Below, in pieces: positions 22,551 to 31,800 of a DNA stretch of 64,000 nucleotides (within the stretch, counting starts at the first letter, position 1; each line of letters starts with the position of its first letter). The position numbers were made by a program, and so were the translations under genes. The DNA is from Cryptomeria japonica (Eukaryota > Streptophyta > Pinopsida > Cupressales > Cupressaceae). The notes beneath the pieces were generated by a model. It ran no database searches. It saw only the letters and a program-made list of their open reading frames with translations, and was not told the DNA's origin. The stretch is from positions 609,469,209 through 609,533,208 of the forward strand of contig NC_081413.1 of the NCBI RefSeq assembly GCF_030272615.1. The letters run 5' to 3'.

Positions 22551-22925
22551 TGTTAGAGTATTCGGGTATTTACTTGATTAATTAAACAATATTTGTTTAA
22601 TCATCTAAGTTCCCTTTATCTCTTTTACACCTAAGCTAACTTTAGGTGCATAATAATTAATTCTTTTATTAATTATTATGTGCAAACCTAGGTTTTCCCT
22701 TTTAGGGTTTCTTGACCTATTAAAGGTTAAGTTCATTCTTTTCATTGTAAGAAGAAAGTTTTTTACATTACACATTTTGTGAATATTGAGCTCTCTCTTT
22801 TTGAGCATATTTTCTATGTATTTCTTTCTTTTGTGATTTGCTTCCTTGCTTCTCCTTGTAACAGATTTTTCAGCTTGCAAAGATCATTTGGGCTCCTGTG
22901 GTGTTGTATTTTCTCAACTCCTACA
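22551..22925 (+). repeat. 3' LTR of the small LTR element
   Basis: 375 bp, preceded by the polypurine tract TTAAGGGGGGG and followed by target duplication CAGAT. Confidence 0.88.
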
Positions 22926-22928
22926 CAG

Positions 22929-24294
22929 ATGACACCGACAGAGATTGAGGAACTGAATAAACAAGTGCAAGAGATGTTGAAGAAAGGTTTGATGAGAGAG
23001 AGTTCAAGACCTTGTGCAGTACCAACAATATTAACACCTAAGAAGAATGGAGAGTGGAGCATGTGCACCGATTCTAGAGCAATAAACAAGATCATAGTGA
23101 AATACCAGTTTCCTTTGCCTAGGATGGATGACATAATATATTGTTTGAGTGGAGCCAAATATTTTACAAAGATAGATTTGAAGAGTGGATATCATCATAT
23201 CAAGATCAGAGAAGGAGATGAGTGGAAGACAACATTCAAGACAAATGAAGGACTGTGAATGGTTAGAGATGCCTTTTGGGTTAACTAATGCACCGAGTAC
23301 TTTCATGAGGCCGATGAATGAGGTATTGAAGAAATTCTTGGGTAAGTTTGTTATTGTATATTTGGATGACATTCTGATTTTTAGTAAGACAAAAGAGGAG
23401 CATTTGTTACATTTGAGACAAGTTTTGCAGAGGTTGAGAGAAGAAAAATTGCTGATAAATCTTAAGAAGTGTACTTTCATGAAAGACGAGTTAGTCTATT
23501 TGGGATTTGTGATATCTAAGGATGGTTTGAAGATGGACCCTAAGAAAGTAAAAGCAATTTTTGAGTGGCCTACACTAGATAGTATTGGAGAGGTAAGATC
23601 ATTTCATGGATTGACTCGTTTCTACCAGAAGTTCATAAAAAATTTTAGTTTAATTTGTAACCCTATGAATGAGACCATGAGGGGAGATTAGAAGGAATTC
23701 AAGTGGACCACTAGAGCAAACAAAAGTTTTGAGTTGTTGAAACAAAAAGTGACTGAGCAGCCTGTGTTAGCTTTACCAAATTTCAATAAAGTATTTCAAG
23801 TGGATTGTGATACAAGTGGAACAACAATAGGAGCAGTCTTGAGTCAAGAAGTTAGAGTCGTAGCTTATTTTAGTGAGAAATTGAATGATGCTCGGAGGAG
23901 ATATTCAGTGTGTGATCAAGAGTTTTATGCCACAGTTCAAGCCTTGAAGAAGTGGAGACATTACCAGTCGCCTAAGGAGTTTGTGTTGTATACGGATCAT
24001 CAAGCTTTGCAATATTTGAACAGTCAGAGTAAGTTGAATCACATACACGTGAGATGGGTAAAATTTTTGCAAAGTTACACCTTTGTGTTGAAGCATAGAA
24101 GTGGGAAATCTAACAAAGTTGCTGATGCACTAAGTAGGAGAAGGATTTTGTTGACAGAAATGAGAGTGACAGTATTGGGATTTGAGGAATTGAAGACCTT
24201 GTATGATGATGACCCAAATCTTGCAGAATCTTGGAGAGCATGTAGAGAATCAGTTATAGTAGATAGAAGCAAGTGGTTGGATTACTTCATTTAG
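22929..24294 (+). pseudogene. Reverse transcriptase and RNase H of the chromodomain Gypsy
   Basis: Reverse transcriptase: [17 protein letters not shown], then [13 protein letters not shown], a frameshift near 23255 in NEGL(Y)EW, then [13 protein letters not shown] and the catalytic YLDD at 23359-23370 ([13 protein letters not shown]). RNase H: FQVDCDTSGTTIGAVLSQ, YFSEKLNDARRRYSVCDQEF and LYTDHQALQYL. Stops occur at 23689-23691 and 24292-24294, the latter where Gln would be expected before DGMLFRG. The catalytic residues that can be seen are intact, but the frame is broken. Confidence 0.88.
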
Positions 24295-24300
24295 GATGGG

Positions 24301-25625
24301 ATGTTATTCAGAGGAGTACAATTGTGCATACCTAAGAGTTATATGAGGGAGAATCTGATAAAGGAGAAACATAGTGGAGGATTAGCCAGACATTTTAGTA
24401 TTGACAAAACAGTAGCATTGGTGAGTGAGCATTACTTTTGGCCCCAGATTCATAAGGATGTTAGGAAATATATGCAAAGTTGTAGAGTTTGTCAAGTTGC
24501 AAAGGGTAGTAGTCAGAATGTGGGATTGTATAAACCTTTGACAATACCTGTAAGACCTTGGGAGGATACAAGCATGGATTTCATACTTGGATTGCCTAAA
24601 ACATAAAGAGGGAATGATTTTATATTTGTCGTAATGGATAGATTCTCAAAGATGGCTCATTTCATACCTCGTAAGAAGACATAAGATGCATTACATGTAG
24701 CATACCTATTTTTCAAGGAACTAGTGAGATTGCATGGGTTACCTAAGAGCATAGTTTCAGACAAAAGCACTAAGTTTGTTGGCTATTTTTGGAGAACACT
24801 TTGGAAGAAGATGAAAACAGATTTGAAGTTCAGTTCTACTTTTCATCTACTGACTGATGGACAGACATAAGTAGTTAACTGGAGCTTGGGAAATTTGTTG
24901 AGCTATTTGGTTGGAGATAAAACTGAAAGTTGGGATTTGATTCTTGCACAAGCAGAGTTTGCCTACAATAATTTAGTAAGCATGGGTACTATAAGAACAC
25001 CTTTTGAGATTGTTACCACAACACATCCTAGAGGCATATTAGAATTAAGAGATATTAGTAATGAAGACCAGAGAAGTTTAGAAGCAAAAGAATTTGCAGA
25101 TCACACGAAGGACTTACATATTGAAGTTAAGCAACATTTGGAGGACATGAACATCAAGTATAAGGAGAAGGTAGATGAGAAGAGGAGACATACATAATTT
25201 GAAGTTGGCGATGAGGTGATAGTATATCTAAGAAAAGAAAGGTTCCTGGTTGGAACTTATAATAAATTGCAGATGAGAAAGTTTGGACCTTGCAAGATTT
25301 CGAGGAAGCTCAATTCTGGGAATGCATATGAAGTGGAGTTACTAGATAGACTGAGTATTTCACCTGTGTTTAATATTGTAGATCTTCACCAATATCATGA
25401 ACCAGAATTTAGTGAGGATAGTATTGCAAACTTGGAGAAACAATTGCCCCGGAAGGAACTGAATTAGATTAAAGACATTTTGGATGGTAGGATTAGGCGT
25501 AGTACCCAGAGTAGTCAGTATAAGGAGTATCTTGTGAAGTGGAAGGACATACCCGTTGAAGATTCATCTTGGATTGCTCAGGTAGAGGTAGACCGCTTTG
25601 GTTTTCCTCTGACCCCAGCAAAGTG
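24301..25625 (+). pseudogene. Integrase with C-terminal chromodomain, inactivated
   Basis: The zinc-binding HHCC region ends YMQSCRVCQVAK. In the core, the first Asp is in MDFILGLP and the second in SIVSDKST. The third catalytic residue, Glu of the DGQTE motif, is itself a stop (TAA 24868-24870). Other stops at 24604, 24682, 25195 and 25465 mostly sit where Gln is expected. The GPY-like part is FGPCKISRKLNSGNAYEVEL. The tail, YLVKWKDIPVEDSSWI, is a chromodomain, which in chromoviruses steers insertion to particular chromatin. The frame ends at TGA 25624-25626 after LTPAK. Confidence 0.88.
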
Positions 25626-25658
25626 AGAGACTCACTTTTTTCAACAACCCCGGATGTT

Positions 25659-26461
25659 TGATGCAGGAGCATCCCCGGTTCATAGCAATCTTGCATCAAC
25701 CAAAAAAATATTTCCTTTCTATTTTGCTTTATGTTTGCAGTTTCAATATTTCCTTCTGCGTGTCCCAAATTTGGCTCATTAGATCCTGTGGAGTTAGATT
25801 TTACTTGAAGACTTGATCATCTTCCCTATTCCCAAACTGTGGAGCATTTGGATCATTTTCTGACAAGTTACTGCTATCGGTTTCTGAGACAGTTTCATAT
25901 TACCGGTTGATAGTTCCTTGTTACCGGTTGCCTGGACCTATTTGCATTGGTGATCTACCAAATCCCTTCTGTAGCTTGCAAAGCCCTAAGCATTGATTCC
26001 GATGTTCCTTGGCATGCAGCTGACCTTTTCCCATGATCTACACTTCATCCTTTGGATTTTTTGAAGGAATTTCTTTGACGAAGGCCGACCTTGTTGATTT
26101 TGCAAATTAGATCTTGTTCTTCTGGTTTTGATCCCTTTTGGACCGATTAGATCCCCTTGGATCATATAAATCATTGTATTAGAGCATTAGAATGTAACCA
26201 AGAAGTTAGACTAAGCGTAGAAGATAGATCTTAAGTTTTGAGGTCCCGATTGTGACATGTTCTGTATTTTGAGTCTGTTTTAGTGGGTATGTGAGTCGGT
26301 TTCTGTAACCCGGTTATTACCAGTTGGTTGTAATCAGTTTTCATGTTATAATACAATCTGTTCTGCATTGCCTCCATCATGTCCTCGTGTTTCTGTTGTG
26401 TTTACTCTTGCTGACCGGTCCAGATTGATCTCTTTGAGGTCCCTCCTCGGTGTCTGCTTCA
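25659..26461 (+). repeat. 3' LTR of the chromodomain Gypsy
   Basis: 803 bp, TGATGCAGGAGC to TGCTTCA, followed by target duplication GGTCA. It matches the 5' LTR with many scattered differences. Confidence 0.88.
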
Positions 26462-26499
26462 GGTCATCTCTTGGTTTAAGTTTTGAACAAATAAGTTAA

Positions 26500-27605
26500 C
26501 AAGTTATATTTTAGAAAATATATGATAAGGGCATTTGCTTACCAGATTTCTCAATTGTTGTACAAAGGAAGTAAACATCTATCCATTTCTTTGTTTTGTG
26601 TTGCTAAAAGTCATAGAAACCTCATGGTCAATGTTGTACGAAAAAGTGGGAGATATCTTTTTTCTCCAACTCATGCAAGGACTTGATCCCATGAGGTCAA
26701 TGTGAAAACCACTCAATATCTTGAACTCCCAATATTATTGGAAAGAGGTGCTTAAGATAAGTGCCACTGAAAGCTACCTCCATGCAAGCTAGATAAAATT
26801 CCCTTACATGCTCACAAGGATCACCTTTTCCTTTATATTTATCAAATATAGGTATCTCAAATTGTTGACAAAAAGGTATCATGGATATACATCTATCAAA
26901 GGGACAAGGGCATGTTTCTTCAAGTGCACAACTCTTCTTAGTGCTCCCCATCTCCGTATTTTCTATATTTTGTTGCAAGCTCTAGATTTGGGATGCTAAG
27001 TCACTTAGGCATATTAATAACAATGAGTTGAGGTTGTAGGTGGAAATGAGTGGTTGACTTTGAGGGATGTAAGTGGAGCCAAGGAGTTGAGTAGATGGAA
27101 TGTAATTTTGGTAAGAATAAGCATGAGACGTCATTGGTTGAATTTTGTGGTGGGTGGAAATAATATGGGATGTAGTATGTTGTGCTATGGATGAGAATGG
27201 AAGGGAGGATGCTACTTGGTTCACTTGTGGAGGATTTTGTGAGTGGGACATGCCTATGGATGGGGGAATGGAAGATGTCATGGGAAATGATGGATTTGGT
27301 GTAGGTTGAGTTATGATAATTAAGGTTTCAAAGTCATAAGGTAGCTTGACAGCCCTTTGAGCTAGCAACCCATAATAGTAATCAGGATTTGACTTAACGA
27401 TTGCTTCCAACACTTTTATACCCTTAGAATCTTGCTCAAGTTCTCTCATGTCATCCATTGTTGATTCTTGTTGTTTACTTCATCAACGAGGAAGAACCCA
27501 TGAATTTGTTTGTAAAGGTTGATAAGTTTGCATGTCTTACAAATGTTCTCGAGGAGGTGTTTGTGAAGGTGATCCACTCTTAGGTTCTTCTTGTCTTACT
27601 TCCAT
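26500..27605 (-). pseudogene. Gag (N-terminal half) of the minus-strand Gypsy relic
   Basis: Read leftward from ATG 27605: MEVRQEEPKSGSPSQTPPRE, stops, then MDDMRELEQDSKGIKVLEAI. A Pro/Ser-rich stretch follows, then the capsid domain IFDKYKGKGDPCEHVREF and DIEWFSH. A TAG near 26983 in LASQI-stop-SLQQNIE replaces an expected Gln. More stops follow after WFSH. The rest of gag (zinc finger) lies at about 9700-10142 beyond the nested insertions. Confidence 0.72.
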
Positions 27606-28079
27606 GTTTTTTCTCATGTTATGATATTATGGTTGTTATATGATGAATTGAATATGATTGGATACCTTGATACATATTAAATATCCTTGTTGCTTCAAAA
27701 CCAAAATTGTCCAAAGTTAAGCTAGATCTCAAAATGACAAAAATAAAGATAAAAATTTACTTGAACTAGACTTGCGAGCCTAAGTAAATGGATAAAAACT
27801 AACATCCAACTTAGACCTTGATGCATTTAAGCAATAACATGACAAACTTCTTAGATGTTTATCCTATTTTCCACAAATTATCAAGATGTTTTAGTTTTTG
27901 ATTCAAGTTTACAAGTTTTTGTTTGTTTTATTTGCTATTTTAGGTCTGATTGATTTTTTATTTTATTTTATTTTTTGACATTGATATGAGCATTTGATTT
28001 TTCTATTGAATTTGCAAGTTTTTGAAAGAATGATAACATGACAAGATGAATATGCATTAGCTATTTTGAGATGTCTACA
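27606..28079 (-). repeat. Decayed 5' LTR and leader of the minus-strand Gypsy relic
   Basis: The minus strand starts TGTAGACATC at 28079, which borders ordinary AT-rich DNA on the right. Only the terminal 50 bases match the copy at 6784. The remainder is AT-rich and too diverged to place the inner LTR end or a primer-binding site. Confidence 0.45.
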
Positions 28080-28736
28080 TCCAATAATTAAATTTTTGAA
28101 TATATTTTACTAAAATTTTACATTTTTAATTTGAAGAAAATAATAGCATATAATTGCTTATCTAGTCAAGAACTACTTACTTGCTAAAGCATTTTGTAAT
28201 TTTGATTGCAACAATTGTCTTCTAAAGATACTAATAATAAAATTGTCATCTTTCATGTGCAAAGCATCCTATGTAAAACCGTATCTTGAAAAAAAGAAAA
28301 TTAGAATATTTCCATTATATTTGTTTAAAAAAAAACCCACATAATAATAAGAGACCCCACACTAAAAAAAACAAAAATTCTTGACTCTTTGATGTCTAAA
28401 TGTTATTAAAATCATTCATCCATTCGTCAAACCATATTTTTCCATATTGGCAATTATTTAAACAGTTTCAAAATAGAATTAACCCTTAAAAAGTCCTATA
28501 TTTCATTTAAACGACTACTTTGCTGTCAATTGTCACTGTTGAAATTTTTAATGTGGAAGGTTCTAATACCGAATGTAGATGGAATGATGCAGCTCACTGA
28601 AGCTCACATTTCTTGTCACATATACTTATAAATTATTATCTTTCGAGTGCAATAAATAAAACCCTGGGCTAAATTATGTTGTTTGCAGGGCCTTAGGCAA
28701 ACCTTGGAAAAATTGTGATTTCTTGGATTGTACAGA
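28080..28736 (+). promoter_or_regulatory. Upstream region of the LUC7-like gene
   Basis: AT-rich sequence between the retrotransposon nest and the LUC7 start codon. It should hold the promoter and 5' UTR, but no convincing TATA box was found. TTGTTTGCAG at about 28680-28689 would serve as a splice acceptor, so a 5' UTR intron is possible. No ORF is present. Confidence 0.4.
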
Positions 28737-28883
28737 ATGGATTCGCTTCGAAAGCAATTGGATGCTTTAATGGGCGCCAATCGCAACGGAGATGTTACAG
28801 AAGTGAAACGCAAGTATTATGATCGAGATGTTTGCCGTCTATTTTTGGCCGGGCTTTGCCCTCACGACCTTTTTCAATTGACG
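28737..28883 (+). CDS. LUC7-like exon 1 (codons 1-49)
   Basis: ATG 28737 opens MDSLRKQLDALMG and the exon ends in LFQLT, before the donor GTAAGG at 28884. An in-frame ATG three codons upstream (28728) exists, but family members start at MDxLRKQLD. The exon contains the first two Cys of the zinc finger. Confidence 0.92.
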
Positions 28884-31800
28884 GTAAGGATATTTTGTAA
28901 CTTAACCCTTTTTATTGATTATGATGGTGTGTATCTGGGTTCGCCATGTTCAATCTTAAAACTCTCAATGCTTTTTGTACCTATTTGCCGTGTATAAATA
29001 TATTAGATACGTCCTTTACCTTTCCAAGTTCAGGAGTTCCTCGTCAACCATAAATTCTCAACTTTTCAAATTTTATGATTTTTGGGTCTCTCTTCAAGTT
29101 TAAATTTCTCCGACGCTTGAAATTCCCGAGTTTTGGAGTCTTCAATTTTTAAATTCCTGACGGTTCAGAGTTCCAATGGGGGACGACTTCTTCAATTCTG
29201 AAGTTCTCGATGATTCAAATTTTGAATTTTAAAAGTCTCTTTATCGAGGGGGAATTCCTGGCATTTCAAAAGTTCAATGTTTGGGTATCTTTTCAACTTG
29301 AAAATTAATTCTTGACATTTTAAATTCTTAATGTTCATGTCTCTCATCAAGAATAGAATAGAGGAGAAGACTTTTAATGTACAGGAGACCAAAGAAGGCC
29401 TATGAGACAGCAGACCCTGCTATTTTTGGTTTGTGAAGTGTCGCTCTTCTGCTATTCAATTTCACAATGAACTCTTCCATTCTCTCCACCTTCTCCTCAC
29501 TGAATGAATCGTGAAAAGACATTGGTGCTAAATTGCTTATGTACTTGACCCGGATGTCATTGTAGGCACTGCAACCTATAATAAAGAGTTTTTGAAGTTA
29601 AAAATGTGTTACAATTCAAATCCCCAATGCTTCAAGTTCCTTTTCAAGTTTACAATTCACAGCATTTTAATTTCCCCGTTGTAGGAGTTGCTCCTCAAGC
29701 ATGAAATACCTGACATTCGAATTCTCAATGATTCCTTCGTGAAGTTTATAATACTTTACATTTCAAACTCCTGCTATTTAGAATTTTAGAGTTCCTTGTT
29801 AACTTTATAATTCTTGACATTTTGAAGGGGCTTTGAAATGGTGCTAATTTTAAAATTGAACATCACGATTACATAATTACACTACTACTGTAATGCACAG
29901 TGAGAAAGCCTGACAAATTGTTTGTTTATTTGTTCCTCTCTTAAGAGGATGATAATAAAAAAAAATACCTTAAATTAGAATTTAGAACCTTGTCTATTTT
30001 TCAGTTGTTGTTTCAGACCACACCATATGTTTTATCATTTGGAATAAATATATGATCTAGCTTTGCAGGCTTGTATAATTCTTATCATTTACATTGTTCC
30101 AAATGAGCTCCCATATAGGAGATGAAACAGACAAATAAACTAGCTGTTGCAAATGTTAAGTACTTATTGTAAAATTAGGAGAATACATTATTTTAATATT
30201 CTATAAAATAACTAAACACTGATTACAAATAGGTTCATCTCCTTATATGGAGATTGGAGAATGAAACCTTGTAAATGGATAAACATGACATGACTCACCT
30301 GATACTAAAAAATGAACTAAAAATATAGAAAAAAACGCTTGCCACTAAATTGACTTTACTACAACTGTAAGCCTTATCTTCTAATAATTATTTAATATTC
30401 TTCTAATACCCCACCTTGAGGCTTGCTTCACTAAAAACAAAATATGTCAAACTAAAAACACCCTGAATCATGAATTTTCCAATTCTTTAGAAGCTTTTCT
30501 TTGAAAATAGAACTCAATCAAGCTGCCTCAAACCTTTTTAAAGGTGTAGCTTTTGAGCTGAATTCCCAAGTTCTTGAATTGCCGCCTCCCCGAACTCCCG
30601 AATCACAAATCTCTCAAACCATTAGACAACCATCTATGGTGAACTACATTCATAGAGCTCCATCAAATTGTCTCATAACCCTTGGAAGGGTATGATTCCC
30701 AAGATTATAGACTCCCAAGCGAACCAGGCAGCTATCCATTTTGTCTATTTTGTTGATGTTTGTAGCTAGGTCGGATTCCTTCTAGGGCCGACCTAGCGTA
30801 TGTGTGACTAATTGGCCTATCGGCCTTAGTCACATTAAATGTGCAAAAATTAAAATGTAATTTGTGATTGCCTTATAGGGCCGACCTCATAAAGGTCCAG
30901 GTTATGATCTCTTATGTTCTCCAATGTAATAAACTGTTTTTGTAACTTGTACCTTATATAGGGCCGACCCTATATGTCCGCCACCTTGGAGGATTATATC
31001 ATTATTGTAATTAATTGTTTCTTCTTGAAGGCCGACCCATTGTGAATGGGCGCCTTCCACACACACACACACATATAGAAGATGTTATTGGCTTAAAAAA
31101 AACATCAAGCATTCAGCGATCTAATTCCTGAGTAGAGAAGACATCCAAATCAGCGAATCCCTTCCCAGAGCAGCCAACTCACTTCTTGGACATCGAACAG
31201 TCAAGTCAAATCTTTCCTCTGCAAGCGAGTCTGCAAGCAAATCCATTCACTGAAGGATGCGTGAATCATATAGAAGGCTGTCTGATGCCCTACCAAATCT
31301 GATTCATGTTCAGCTGTGTATAGTCTGCTCATATAGCTTCAAGAGTTGAAGCGAACTTGTAAAGAGATATTCAGATTTGTCAAATATAATCAAGAGATTG
31401 ATTGCTGGGTTTTTTTACCTTCAAGAGGAAGGTTTTCCTAGGATACTTTGGTGTTCTCTGTGTTTTTTGTGTTATTCTGTTTATTTGCTATCAATCTGAT
31501 CTAAAACTAACATGGTATCAGAGTGGGTTTTTAGAAAAGATCCGATCAGATGTGGAGGGAATTGATAGAAGGGCATTTCGACCCAAGAAGACAGGCGATG
31601 CATCGACCTCAAAACCTTGTTATTCTTACAATTGGTATCTCTGATATCTTGGCATTTGAATCAAAGTTTGAGACTGCCTATCTTCCTACTCCAAAGCCGA
31701 TTCAATTGGTGGTAAAATTTAGAAGGTCCATTGGCGTGATCATTGGGGTATGATGTCATGCACAATGCACATGACTGCTACAGTCGGATCGTGTCTTTAG

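Larger units (their letters stand above)
20806..22925 (+). mobile_element. Small non-autonomous LTR retrotransposon, about 2.1 kb
   Basis: LTRs at 20810-21182 and 22551-22925 start TGTTAGAGTATTC and end CAACTCCTACA. The target duplication CAGAT is exact at 20801-20805 and 22926-22930. Four extra bases, TGTT, lie between the left duplication and the LTR. The primer-binding site TGGTATTAGAGC is at 21183 and the polypurine tract TTAAGGGGGGG at 22540-22550. No gag or pol was recognised inside. By eye the LTRs differ at about 3-4 percent of sites. It splits the Gypsy pol frame exactly between SAHQ and MTPTEIEEL. Size and content fit a large TRIM or small LARD of Copia type. Confidence 0.9.
18067..26461 (+). 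mobile_element. Chromodomain Ty3/Gypsy retrotransposon, inactivated
   Basis: LTRs at 18067-18872 and 25659-26461 run from TGATG(T/C)AGGAGCATCC to TGCTTCA. The 5-bp target duplication GGTCA is exact at 18062-18066 and 26462-26466. Gag, protease, reverse transcriptase, RNase H, integrase and a C-terminal chromodomain follow in Gypsy order, with many stops and frameshifts. By eye the LTRs differ at roughly one site in ten, so this is an old copy. A smaller LTR element (20806-22925) sits between the protease and reverse transcriptase parts. The chromodomain places it among chromoviruses; the clade is not resolved. Confidence 0.9.
6421..28079 (-). mobile_element. Degenerate minus-strand Ty3/Gypsy relic, host of the nested insertions
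   Basis: Evidence on the minus strand: an LTR terminus TGTAGACATC at 28079, a decayed gag (27605-26500), a gag zinc-finger segment (about 9870-9700), and a polypurine tract plus matching LTR terminus at 6800-6784. About 50 bases left of 6784 and of 28079 match each other (CATGACAAGATGAA then GCATTAGCTATTTT), which ties the two ends together. No reverse transcriptase was found, so the element lost pol or never had it. Two elements with clean 5-bp target duplications interrupt it at 10168-18020 and 18067-26461. The left end is uncertain, because the rest of its LTR cannot be separated from the neighbouring + strand LTR. Confidence 0.55.

Noticed and set aside
28728-28736. Alternative LUC7 start ATG three codons upstream
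   Set aside because: Family members begin at MDxLRKQLD, which corresponds to ATG 28737. The upstream ATG adds only MYR.
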